From NCBI GenBank assembly GCA_947452665.1, contig CANGEH010000045.1, positions 1-11,038 of the forward strand: DNA of 11,038 nt, read 5' to 3'. A program made the translations under genes and the position numbers. This document shows positions 1 through 5,649 of this stretch, one piece after another (positions within the stretch are counted from its first letter, which is position 1; each line of letters starts with the position of its first letter). Below the pieces are notes generated by a model, which did not search any database, was not told the origin of the DNA, and saw nothing but the letters and a program-made list of their open reading frames with translations. This DNA comes from Caulobacteraceae bacterium (GTDB lineage Bacteria > Pseudomonadota > Alphaproteobacteria > Caulobacterales > Caulobacteraceae).

Positions 1-142
1 CATGTTCTATGGCGACCTGATGGGTCTGCCCAAGGTTCTGGAAAAGATGAAGACCTTCCAGGCCCAGATGGGCGATGATTTCAAGCCCGCCGCCCTGCTC
101 GAAAAACTGGTCGCTGAAGGCAAGAGCTTCAAAGACCTGTAA
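1..142 (+). CDS. C-terminal end of a 3-hydroxyacyl-CoA dehydrogenase (FadB/FadJ-like), 5'-truncated by the window edge
   Basis: Only the last 46 codons are inside the window, with the first complete codon at base 2 and TAA at 140-142. The visible peptide begins MFYGDLMGLPKVLEKMKTFQ and ends AAEGKSFKDL-like (GEGKSFKDL type: LVAEGKSFKDL). This pattern, with Met-Phe-Tyr, a Gly-Leu, a charged helix and then Pro-Ala-x-Leu-Leu-Glu-x-Leu, is what I recall at the extreme C terminus of the multifunctional enoyl-CoA hydratase/3-hydroxyacyl-CoA dehydrogenase of fatty-acid beta-oxidation. The catalytic and NAD-binding domains lie outside the window, so the call rests on this tail alone. A hairpin follows the stop, so the gene probably ends its transcription unit. 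A single-function 3-hydroxyacyl-CoA dehydrogenase is the main alternative. Confidence 0.72.
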   Translation, partial: MFYGDLMGLPKVLEKMKTFQAQMGDDFKPAALLEKLVAEGKSFKDL

Positions 143-147
143 GATTG

Positions 148-188
148 ACCTGCACCCCTTGGTGGGGGATTCATCAAGGGGTGCAGGT
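148..188 (+). terminator. Hairpin downstream of the hydroxyacyl-CoA dehydrogenase gene
   Basis: A perfect 13-bp inverted repeat (148-160 with 176-188; arm ACCTGCACCCCTT) encloses a 15-nt loop and starts 6 nt after the stop codon. The tract after it (GATTATTGACAA) is only moderately T-rich, so it may be an imperfect intrinsic terminator or an mRNA 3'-end stabiliser. The perfect long stem and its placement support termination. Confidence 0.7.
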
Positions 189-193
189 GATTA

Positions 194-233
194 TTGACAA
201 GGCAGCTTATCCGCTCATGCTCTAGCCCTAGAG
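194..233 (+). promoter_or_regulatory. Candidate -35 element and operator-like palindrome upstream of the alcohol dehydrogenase gene
   Basis: A perfect consensus -35 hexamer TTGACA lies at 194-199. The perfect inverted repeat CTCTAG-CC-CTAGAG follows at 220-233, where a -10 element and start point would be expected. I see no convincing -10 hexamer at 16-18 bp spacing, so either the promoter is non-standard or the match is chance. The palindrome could be a regulator site. This 84-bp gap after the upstream hairpin is the only place for a promoter serving the ADH-SDR pair. Confidence 0.4.
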
Positions 234-272
234 AGTCCGATAACTGGGCCGACATTAGGGAGCGAGCAGATC

Positions 273-1373
273 ATGAGAGCAGCCGTTTTGCGTCAGGTGG
301 GCAGTCCCCTGCTCATCGAAAATGTCCAGATCGGCAAGCCCGGTCCGCGCGAGGTCCTGATCCGCACGGCCGCCGCCGGGGTCTGTCACTCCGACCTGCA
401 CTTTATCGAGGGCTCCTATCCCTTTCCGCTTCCAGCCGTTCTCGGCCATGAAAGCGCGGGCGTGGTCGAGCAGATCGGGAGCGAAGTGCGCACGGTCAAG
501 GTCGGCGACCATGTCATTACCTGCCTTTCGGCCTATTGCGGCCATTGCGAGTCCTGCCTGACCGGGCGCATGTCTTTGTGTGTCAGCCCCGAGACCAAGC
601 GCAGCGCCGACCAGGCCCCGCGCCTGTGCGAAGAGGTCGTGCCGCCGCGCACCGGCACCATGAACCAATTCTTGAACCTGTCCTCGTTTGCCGAGCAGAT
701 GCTGATCCACGAACATGCCTGCGTGGCCATTCGCAAGGACATGCCGCTGGATCTCGCCGCCTTGATCGGCTGTTCGGTGACCACTGGTGTTGGCGCGGTG
801 ATCCATACTTCAAATGTCCGGGCCGGTGAGACCGTGGCCGTGATCGGCTGCGGCGGGGTGGGCCTAGCCGCGATCAATGGCGCGGCGATTGCCGGGGCAG
901 GACGCATAATTGCCGTAGACCGGATGGAGTCAAAACTGGCCCTGGCCAAGGCGTTTGGCGCGACCGACCTGATCAATGCCTCAGACGGCGATGCTGTGGC
1001 CCAGGTTATGGAACTGACCAGCGGCGGCGTGCATCACAGCTTTGAAGCCATTGGCTTGAAAGCCACCGCCGAACAGTCGTTCAAGATGCTGCGGCGGGGC
1101 GGCACGGCCAATATTATCGGTATGATCCCGGTTGGGGTGAATATTGAACTGCACGGCGCTGACTTTCTTGGCGAAAAGCGCATTCAGGGCTCACTGATGG
1201 GCTCGAACCGCTTCCCTGTCGACATGCCGCGCCTGGTCGATTTCTATCTGCAGGGCAAGCTTAAGCTCGATCAAATGATCTCGCGGCGGCTGAAGCTAGA
1301 CCAGATTAATGATGCCTTTGACGAGTTGCGCCGCGGCGAACTGGCCCGCTCGGTCGTCGTGTTTGATCACTAG
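273..1373 (+). CDS. Zinc-dependent medium-chain alcohol dehydrogenase
   Basis: This 366-residue cytosolic enzyme belongs to the medium-chain dehydrogenase/reductase family, which interconverts alcohols and aldehydes or ketones with NAD(P). The expected zinc ligands are all present. Catalytic zinc: Cys38 (GVCHSD), His59-Glu60 (LGHESAG) and Cys167 (IGCSVTTGVG). Structural zinc: Cys89, Cys92, Cys95 and Cys103 with canonical spacing. The Rossmann fold starts at GCGGVG (192-197), and an acidic Asp216 at the end of the second strand argues for NAD rather than NADP. The length is normal for the class III/AdhD-like branch. The ATG at 273 has an AGGGAG ribosome site at 257-262. The SDR gene starts 18 nt downstream, so the two probably form an operon acting on the same or successive substrates. 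The substrate cannot be inferred; the fatty-acid gene upstream and MAPEG gene downstream suggest lipophilic compounds. Confidence 0.93.
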   Translation: MRAAVLRQVGSPLLIENVQIGKPGPREVLIRTAAAGVCHSDLHFIEGSYPFPLPAVLGHESAGVVEQIGSEVRTVKVGDHVITCLSAYCGHCESCLTGRMSLCVSPETKRSADQAPRLCEEVVPPRTGTMNQFLNLSSFAEQMLIHEHACVAIRKDMPLDLAALIGCSVTTGVGAVIHTSNVRAGETVAVIGCGGVGLAAINGAAIAGAGRIIAVDRMESKLALAKAFGATDLINASDGDAVAQVMELTSGGVHHSFEAIGLKATAEQSFKMLRRGGTANIIGMIPVGVNIELHGADFLGEKRIQGSLMGSNRFPVDMPRLVDFYLQGKLKLDQMISRRLKLDQINDAFDELRRGELARSVVVFDH

Positions 1374-1391
1374 ATTTCAAGGCCTATACAC

Positions 1392-2126
1392 ATGAGTGAA
1401 CTGGATTTTGGCGGCCAGACCGTGCTGGTCGTCGGCGGCTCGAGCGGCATTGGCTGTGGCATGGCCCAGGCCTTTCGCGCCAAGGGTGGCGATGTGCATG
1501 TCTGGGGCACCCGTGCTTCGGCGGCGGATTATCAGGGCGAAGAGGGGTCGGACCTAGCCGGCCTGACCTATGCCCAGATGGACGTGTCTGATTTTGATGC
1601 GATCGAGGCCTATAAGCCGCCATTTTCACGGCTGGATGTGCTGATCTTGTCGCAAGGCACGGTCATCTATCAAAAGGGCGAGTTCAATATGACCGGGTTT
1701 CAAAAGGTCATGGATGTAAACCTCAATAGCCTGATGGCCTGCGCGCTCAAATTCCACCCCATGTTGGCGGCGTCCAAGGGCGCCCTGATCACGGTCAGCT
1801 CGACGGCGGCCTTTCATTCGACCAAGGGCAATCCAGCCTATAATGCCTCCAAAACCGGGGCTGTGGGCCTGACCCGTACCCTGGCCGAGGCCTGGGCTAA
1901 GGACGGTATTCGGGTCAATGGCATTGCGCCGGGCCTAGTCGATACCAAGCTGACCAAGGTCACGACCGACCATCCCGACCGGCTCGCCGCCAGCCTGCAA
2001 GGCATACCGATGCGCCGCCTAGGCACGCCTGCGGACATGGCCGGGGTTGCCTTGTTCCTAGCCTCACCCTTAAGCGCCTATGTGCTGGGCCAGACCATAC
2101 CGGTTGATGGCGGCCTGATCCTCTAG
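1392..2126 (+). CDS. Classical short-chain dehydrogenase/reductase (SDR)
   Basis: This 244-residue NAD(P)-dependent oxidoreductase has a classical SDR layout. The cofactor loop is GGSSGIG (15-21), with Asp64-Val65 in the expected acidic position for adenine binding. The active-site tetrad is Asn110, Ser137, Tyr150 and Lys154, with the usual 13-residue Ser-Tyr spacing and a YNASK motif. The C terminus has the typical PVDGG segment (237-241). The usual NNAG motif after strand 4 is replaced by Ser-Gln-Gly at 87-89, a divergence within the family. The ATG at 1392 lies 18 nt after the ADH stop and has a weak AAGG at 1379-1382, so co-transcription and probably coupled translation with the alcohol dehydrogenase are likely. 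Possible products include a ketoreductase or 3-oxoacyl reductase-like enzyme; the specific substrate is unknown. Confidence 0.92.
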   Translation: MSELDFGGQTVLVVGGSSGIGCGMAQAFRAKGGDVHVWGTRASAADYQGEEGSDLAGLTYAQMDVSDFDAIEAYKPPFSRLDVLILSQGTVIYQKGEFNMTGFQKVMDVNLNSLMACALKFHPMLAASKGALITVSSTAAFHSTKGNPAYNASKTGAVGLTRTLAEAWAKDGIRVNGIAPGLVDTKLTKVTTDHPDRLAASLQGIPMRRLGTPADMAGVALFLASPLSAYVLGQTIPVDGGLIL

Positions 2127-2210
2127 GCAAAACGGGTTTCACAAAGAAACCAAACAGCTTAACGATTGAATCTCTCGGGATTAAACTGCCACCAGTGCAG
2201 ATCCCAAATC

Positions 2211-2218
2211 AGGAAGGA
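2211..2218 (+). promoter_or_regulatory. Ribosome binding site that fixes the MAPEG gene start
   Basis: AGGAAGGA lies 6 nt before the ATG at 2225. It is a near-ideal Shine-Dalgarno sequence and rules out the in-frame ATG 30 nt upstream at 2195, which has no such site. Confidence 0.85.
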
Positions 2219-2224
2219 CTATCT

Positions 2225-2629
2225 ATGTCGAACCACGCGCTTGTATCGCTTGTTACCCTCGTCTCATTGATGGTGTTTTTCTGGACAGGCCTTCGGGTCG
2301 GCCGCGCGCGCGGCACCTATGGCATCAAGGCACCGGCCACCACGGGCAATGAAGAGTTTGAACGCCACTTCCGGGTACAGATGAACACGCTTGAGGGTCT
2401 GGTGATCTTCCTGCCCGCGCTTTGGCTGTTTGCTATGTTTGGCAATGAGCAGGTTGCGGCAGGCCTTGGCGTGGTCTGGATTATTGGGCGGGTGCTCTAT
2501 GCCGTGACCTATGTCTCAGACCCCGCAAAGCGCAGCGCAGGCTTTGGCATTTCGGCCCTGTCCATGCTGGCCCTGCTGCTCGGCGCATTGTTTTTTGTGG
2601 CAAAAGCCCTGATCATCTCTGGCGTCTAG
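2225..2629 (+). CDS. MAPEG-family integral membrane protein
   Basis: This 134-residue membrane protein resembles the MAPEG family (membrane-associated proteins in eicosanoid and glutathione metabolism), whose bacterial members are often glutathione-transferase-like but are mostly uncharacterised. Four hydrophobic segments are visible, near residues 4-22, 56-73, 76-95 and 108-131. The family signature is ERHFRVQMNTLE at 46-57, followed by GRVLYAVTY at 88-96. The ATG at 2225 was chosen over 2195 because of the strong ribosome site immediately before it. The gene starts 98 nt after the SDR stop with no strong terminator between, so it could be the third gene of the ADH-SDR unit or have its own promoter. 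A strong intrinsic terminator follows it. A role in glutathione-dependent detoxification of lipophilic electrophiles is inference only. Confidence 0.88.
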   Translation: MSNHALVSLVTLVSLMVFFWTGLRVGRARGTYGIKAPATTGNEEFERHFRVQMNTLEGLVIFLPALWLFAMFGNEQVAAGLGVVWIIGRVLYAVTYVSDPAKRSAGFGISALSMLALLLGALFFVAKALIISGV

Positions 2630-2640
2630 ACCAAGGGACT

Positions 2641-2659
2641 GGTCGATCCTGGATCGACC
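2641..2659. repeat. Perfect 19-bp palindrome, possible operator
   Basis: GGTCGATCC-T-GGATCGACC has 9-bp perfect arms around a single central base, 12 bp after the MAPEG stop. A TATAGA hexamer (2663-2668) begins 4 bp beyond it. The 1-nt centre makes this a better protein-binding dyad than a transcription terminator, and no T tract follows. It may regulate a promoter for the LysE gene, or it may be a small intergenic repeat; only the symmetry itself is seen. Confidence 0.45.
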
Positions 2660-2677
2660 GCCTATAGACCTTAAGAC

Positions 2678-2708
2678 GGGCGCGGGGATGACCTCGCGCC
2701 CATTTTAT
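2678..2708 (+). terminator. Strong intrinsic terminator after the MAPEG gene
   Basis: A 10-bp GC-rich stem (GGGCGCGGGG at 2678-2687 with CCTCGCGCCC at 2692-2701, one G-T wobble) closes on a 4-nt ATGA loop and is followed by ATTTTATT. This has the full form of a Rho-independent terminator. It ends only 18 bp before the start of the next gene. Confidence 0.85.
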
Positions 2709-2726
2709 TGAACCAGAGCCCTGCCC

Positions 2727-3374
2727 TTGACCCTGTTGAATGACCCTTCACGTCTTGTGACCTTTTTGGGCATTATGGCGGTCATGGCCGCCACGCCAGG
2801 ACCAGCAAATCTGTTTTCGATTGCAACCGGGATGGCAGGCGGGCCAAGAGCGGTTTTGGCCGGGGTGGCTGGCATGTTGACCGGAACCCTGGTCTGGTTT
2901 TTAGCCGCGGCCTTGGGCCTTGGCGCCCTAGTCCTAGCCTTTCCAAAGACCTTCCACCTCTTGACCTATGTTGGGGCCGCCTATCTGGTCTGGCTAGGCA
3001 GCAAGTCCTTATGGTCGGCCTTAAGACGCCATCCAGATCACCAAGACCTAGGCTCAGGTCTAAAACCGGGCACGGCTAGCAAGCGCAAGGCCTATCTTGA
3101 CGGTTTCATGGTCCAGATCACCAATCCCAAGGCCCTGGTGTTTTTCTCAGCCGTTCTGCCGTCCTTTATTGATCCGCATCAGCCTTTTGGCCCACAATTG
3201 GCCGTATTTGCAGCGGCCAATATCGGCATGGATTTGGTGACTATGAATGCTTATGGCCTGGGCGGCAGTGCTCTGGCCCATAGGATGTCAGAGCCTAGAT
3301 TCCAGCGGGCCTTTTCTCTAGTCGTCGGGGCCTTGCTCATCTGCGCATCTGGTCTCATCCTGTTTCGACACTGA
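2727..3374 (+). CDS. LysE/RhtB-family exporter
   Basis: This 215-residue inner-membrane protein belongs to the LysE/RhtB family, which exports amino acids or related small metabolites. The N-terminal signature TPGPAN is at residues 23-28, and the family's second signature NPKALVFFSAVLPSF is at 133-147. About six hydrophobic segments are visible, separated by a basic loop near 91-123. The start is a TTG at 2727. An in-frame stop at 2709 limits upstream alternatives, and later candidates (TTG 2736, GTG 2757, ATG 2775) would shorten the first membrane helix. No clear Shine-Dalgarno sequence precedes any of them. The gene begins 18 bp after a strong terminator, so its promoter must overlap that region. 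The lipoprotein gene follows 30 nt downstream. The exported substrate cannot be told from sequence. Confidence 0.87.
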   Translation: MTLLNDPSRLVTFLGIMAVMAATPGPANLFSIATGMAGGPRAVLAGVAGMLTGTLVWFLAAALGLGALVLAFPKTFHLLTYVGAAYLVWLGSKSLWSALRRHPDHQDLGSGLKPGTASKRKAYLDGFMVQITNPKALVFFSAVLPSFIDPHQPFGPQLAVFAAANIGMDLVTMNAYGLGGSALAHRMSEPRFQRAFSLVVGALLICASGLILFRH

Positions 3375-3392
3375 CGGGCGGCAATGGACGCC

Positions 3393-3398
3393 AAGGAG
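3393..3398 (+). promoter_or_regulatory. Ribosome binding site that fixes the lipoprotein start
   Basis: AAGGAG lies 6 nt before the ATG at 3405. It favours that codon over the in-frame ATG at 3384, and the resulting N terminus is a clean lipoprotein signal peptide. Confidence 0.85.
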
Positions 3399-3404
3399 CG
3401 ATTT

Positions 3405-3992
3405 ATGAAACACCTGGCTCTTATTCTGACCCTGGCCCTTGGCCTCAACGCCTGCGCCACAGCCACCCCCTATCAGCCCCTGTCCAAGACCAGCGAGCAG
3501 TCGGGGGGCTATGGTGAGACGCGGGTCGAGACCGACCGCTGGCGCGTGACCTTTAGCGGCAATAGCCTGACCGATCGCGAGACGGTCGAGACCTATCTGC
3601 TCTATCGCGCCGCTGAACTGACCATAGCCCAGGGCTATGATGTGTTCATGATGGCTGATCGCGGCGTGGCTAGCACAAAGGAAAAGGTTGTTACCCAGAC
3701 CCTGCGCCCCGACCCCTATTGGTCCATGGGCTATTGGCGTCCGGCCTGGCGGGTCTATGGCGGCTATCACGGCTGGCATGGCGGCCCCTATTGGGGACCC
3801 TATTGGGGCACAGGCCTTGGCTATGACCCCTTCTGGCCCGACACGATTGATGTGCGCACGGTCGAAAAGTTCGAGGCCACAGCCGAAATCATCCTGAGCA
3901 AGGGCCCAAAGCCCGCCAATGAGCCCAAGGCCTTTGACGCCAGACAAGTGATTGAAAATCTGGGCCCCAAGATTGTGCGGCCAAAGGCCTAA
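3405..3992 (+). CDS. CC0125/CC1285-family lipoprotein with aromatic/glycine-rich insert
   Basis: This 195-residue exported lipoprotein has a short positive N terminus, a hydrophobic run and a lipobox ending in Cys17 (LNAC), so it should be lipidated and held at the cell envelope. The mature part begins ATATPYQPL. A conserved core at about 45-85 (WRVTFSGNSLTDRETVETYL, then LYRAAELTIAQGYDVF) matches the alphaproteobacterial CC0125/CC1285 lipoprotein family as I remember it; no function is known. Residues 103-144 form an insert unusually rich in Trp, Tyr and Gly, including GPYWGPYWG encoded by a 12-bp tandem repeat at 3786-3808. A beta-rich segment at 148-165 (TIDVRTVEKFEATAEIIL) closes the domain. 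The start at 3405 follows a strong AAGGAG. The gene lies 30 nt after the LysE gene and may be co-transcribed with it. Confidence 0.88.
   Translation: MKHLALILTLALGLNACATATPYQPLSKTSEQSGGYGETRVETDRWRVTFSGNSLTDRETVETYLLYRAAELTIAQGYDVFMMADRGVASTKEKVVTQTLRPDPYWSMGYWRPAWRVYGGYHGWHGGPYWGPYWGTGLGYDPFWPDTIDVRTVEKFEATAEIILSKGPKPANEPKAFDARQVIENLGPKIVRPKA
3786..3808 (+). repeat. 12-bp tandem repeat inside the lipoprotein gene
   Basis: CCCTATTGGGGA is followed directly by CCCTATTGGGG. The in-frame pair encodes the repeated Gly-Pro-Tyr-Trp unit. The identity at nucleotide level suggests a recent slippage duplication. Confidence 0.75.
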
Positions 3993-4012
3993 GGGCCAAA
4001 CCCTTCAGCCAC

Positions 4013-4047
4013 AAAAAAAGGCGCAGGCCCCGCAGGGTCTGCGCCTT
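4013..4047. terminator. Bidirectional terminator between convergent genes
   Basis: The stem AAGGCGCAGGCCC (4018-4030) pairs with GGGTCTGCGCCTT (4035-4047) around a CGCA loop, with one G-T wobble. Seven A residues at 4013-4019 precede it on the plus strand, giving a T tract on the minus strand. It is therefore a strong intrinsic terminator for the minus-strand SDR (stop at 4069) and probably also ends the plus-strand lipoprotein transcript, where the following tract TTATCTGTCT is weaker. Confidence 0.88.
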
Positions 4048-4068
4048 ATCTGTCTAGGCTAGGTCGGC

Positions 4069-4851
4069 TTAGCGCGGGGCCATACGAATGGCGCCGTCAA
4101 TGCGGACATGCTCGCCATTGAAATAGCCATTGCGGACCATTTCCACGGCTAGGCTTGCATATTCGTCAGCATGGCCCAGACGCTTGGGGAAGGGCACCGA
4201 GGCGGCAAGCGCTGCCTTGACCGGCTCAGGCGCACCCTGCATCAGGGGCGTGTTGAAAATGCCGGGCAGGATGGTGTTGACGCGGATACCGTCGCCCATC
4301 AGGTCGCGCGCGATCGGCAGGGTCATGCCAACCACGCCGCCCTTGGAGGCCGAATAGGCGGCCTGGCCCATCTGGCCATCCACGGCGGCAACCGAAGCAG
4401 TATTGACGATCGCACCGCGCTCGCCGTCTTCCATGGGCTCCAGATCCAGCATGCCCTTGGCTGACTTTGCGATACAGCGGAAGGTGCCGACCAGATTGAT
4501 CTGCAAGATCATGTTAAAGGCATCGAGCGGGAAGTGCTTGGTCTCGCCGGTCTGCTTGTCGCGGCTAGCGGTCTTGGCGGCATTGCCAGTACCGGCGCAA
4601 TTGATCAGGACGCGTTCTTGGCCATGGGCGGCGCGCGCCTTGGCAAAGCCGGCATCGACCTCGTCATCGCTGGTGACATTGACCTTGCAGAACACGCCGC
4701 CAATATCCTTGGCCACGGCCTCGCCCTTGGCTTCGTTCATGTCAAAAATGGCGACGCGAACGCCGTGGGCAGCTAGGGCGCGGGCGGTTGCCTCGCCAAG
4801 GCCAGAAGCGCCACCGGTGACAACGGCGGCGACGGATGAATTGAGTTGCAT
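4069..4851 (-). CDS. HSD10-like short-chain dehydrogenase (3-hydroxyacyl-CoA dehydrogenase type II / 17-beta-hydroxysteroid dehydrogenase 10 type)
   Basis: This 260-residue cytosolic NAD-dependent SDR closely resembles the HSD10 group, which oxidises 3-hydroxyacyl-CoA esters (including branched-chain ones) and hydroxysteroids. The cofactor loop TGGASGLG is at 12-19, with Asp37 as NAD determinant and NCAG at 84-87. The tetrad is Asn119, Ser153, Tyr166 and Lys170. The long stretch TASVAAVDGQMGQAAYSASK (151-170), then MTLPIARDL, PFPKRLG and the C-terminal NGEHVRIDGAIRM are characteristic of HSD10 rather than of generic SDRs. The ATG at 4851 was chosen over longer in-frame starts because AGGGAG (4864-4859) lies 7 nt upstream and the protein then starts at the usual family N terminus. 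It is transcribed singly, with a terminator downstream and a divergent neighbour upstream. A role in beta-oxidation of unusual acyl-CoAs is likely by family. Confidence 0.93.
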   Translation of the reverse strand: MQLNSSVAAVVTGGASGLGEATARALAAHGVRVAIFDMNEAKGEAVAKDIGGVFCKVNVTSDDEVDAGFAKARAAHGQERVLINCAGTGNAAKTASRDKQTGETKHFPLDAFNMILQINLVGTFRCIAKSAKGMLDLEPMEDGERGAIVNTASVAAVDGQMGQAAYSASKGGVVGMTLPIARDLMGDGIRVNTILPGIFNTPLMQGAPEPVKAALAASVPFPKRLGHADEYASLAVEMVRNGYFNGEHVRIDGAIRMAPR

Positions 4852-4858
4852 GGACGAA

Positions 4859-4864
4859 CTCCCT
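4859..4864 (-). promoter_or_regulatory. Ribosome binding site for the HSD10-like gene
   Basis: On the minus strand AGGGAG lies 7 nt before the ATG at 4851, which fixes the start and excludes a 35-residue N-terminal extension that has no family counterpart. Confidence 0.8.
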
Positions 4865-4891
4865 GTATGTGGTGTTAAAGGCAATGGAACC

Positions 4892-4944
4892 AGCCGAAGC
4901 ATCGGCTTGGATAGGGATTTAACCCTCATGACGCAGAAGTCCAA
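4892..4944 (-). promoter_or_regulatory. Candidate promoter and leader hairpin for the HSD10-like gene
   Basis: On the minus strand TTGGAC (4944-4939), a 16-bp spacer and TTAAAT (4922-4917) form a plausible but weak sigma-70-type promoter. Just downstream, AGCCGA-AGCA-TCGGCT (4892-4907) is a perfect 6-bp inverted repeat that would lie near the transcription start, as an operator or a leader hairpin. The 4852-4995 gap must also hold the promoter of the divergent yhhN-like gene, for which I see no clear elements. Confidence 0.35.
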
Positions 4945-4995
4945 GACTGACGCCACGGCACCCCGTCAACCTATTGCGCAAACTTGAGTGAGACC

Positions 4996-5649
4996 ATGCT
5001 TTCCATCCTGCTCATCACCCTGTCGGTCAGCGCGGCGATTGCCTATGGCGCAGGATTTATCTTAAGCCCGCCCTCGCTCGTGCGTACAGGCTTGAAAATG
5101 GCGGCGGTGGGGGCCTTGGCAGTATTGGCTTGGCAAAACACCAATCATAATGCGCTAGGGCTGATGGTCTGTGCGGCGCTTGCCCTATCGGCCATAGGGG
5201 ACGGGTTTATGGCGGGCGATCCTAAGCGTTGGCTGCCGCTGGGGCTTGGCAGTTTTCTGATCGCGCACATCCTCTATGTCGCCGCCTTCTGGATGCTTGG
5301 CGAGCATGGGCATTGGCTGTCGCCCCTAAGGGCGGGCCTGATCGCCGTCAGCGTCTTGGGGGCCATCAGTATGCTGGTCTGGCTGTGGCCACATCTTGGG
5401 GCGATGCGGGCGGCGGTCAGCGTCTATATTGCGGCCATTGTCGCCATGCTGGCCACCAGCATGCTCCTGCCCTGGCAGGCCTGGCCGATCATGGTGGGAG
5501 CTGCAGCCTTTATGGCCTCGGACGCCATTTTATCGGCAGAGCTATTTCGCGGCACAAAACTGGCGGGGTCCGGGCGCCTGACCGCCTATGCGATCTGGGG
5601 CCTATATTATGGCGGTCAGGCGGCCATCGCCTATGGCCTCTTGATCTGA
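4996..5649 (+). CDS. YhhN/TMEM86-family membrane protein (putative lysoplasmalogenase)
   Basis: This 217-residue protein is almost wholly hydrophobic, with about eight transmembrane segments, as expected for the YhhN/TMEM86 family. Characterised members hydrolyse the vinyl-ether bond of lysoplasmalogens; whether that holds in an aerobic alphaproteobacterium without obvious plasmalogens is uncertain. Family features are ALSAIGDGFM (62-71, Asp69), GSFLIAHILYVAAF (85-98) and GAAAFMASDAILS (168-180, Asp176); the two conserved Asp-containing motifs are thought to form the active site. I favour the ATG at 4996. A TTG at 4984 would add four residues, and neither start has a strong ribosome site, though GTGAG precedes the ATG. 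Its stop codon abuts that of the convergent transporter gene with no intergenic base, so there is no room for a terminator outside coding DNA. Confidence 0.85.
   Translation: MLSILLITLSVSAAIAYGAGFILSPPSLVRTGLKMAAVGALAVLAWQNTNHNALGLMVCAALALSAIGDGFMAGDPKRWLPLGLGSFLIAHILYVAAFWMLGEHGHWLSPLRAGLIAVSVLGAISMLVWLWPHLGAMRAAVSVYIAAIVAMLATSMLLPWQAWPIMVGAAAFMASDAILSAELFRGTKLAGSGRLTAYAIWGLYYGGQAAIAYGLLI

Noticed and set aside
255..806. 183-codon open frame on the minus strand opposite the alcohol dehydrogenase
   Set aside because: It is antisense to a well-supported enzyme, its translation is rich in Gly/His/Arg/Asp with no recognisable domain, and it has no ribosome site; it is a by-product of GC-rich codon usage.
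2135..2151. Small inverted repeat GGTTTC-ACAAA-GAAACC after the SDR gene
   Set aside because: The stem is 6 bp and AT-rich with no T tract, too weak to call a terminator; it leaves read-through into the MAPEG gene possible.
3318..3947. 209-codon minus-strand open frame across the LysE end and the lipoprotein gene
   Set aside because: Antisense to two supported genes; the translation is a low-complexity Gly/Ala/Ile mix and no start signal is visible.
4852..4956. 35-residue N-terminal extension of the HSD10-like gene
   Set aside because: It has no counterpart in the family and the strong ribosome site lies just before the internal ATG at 4851.
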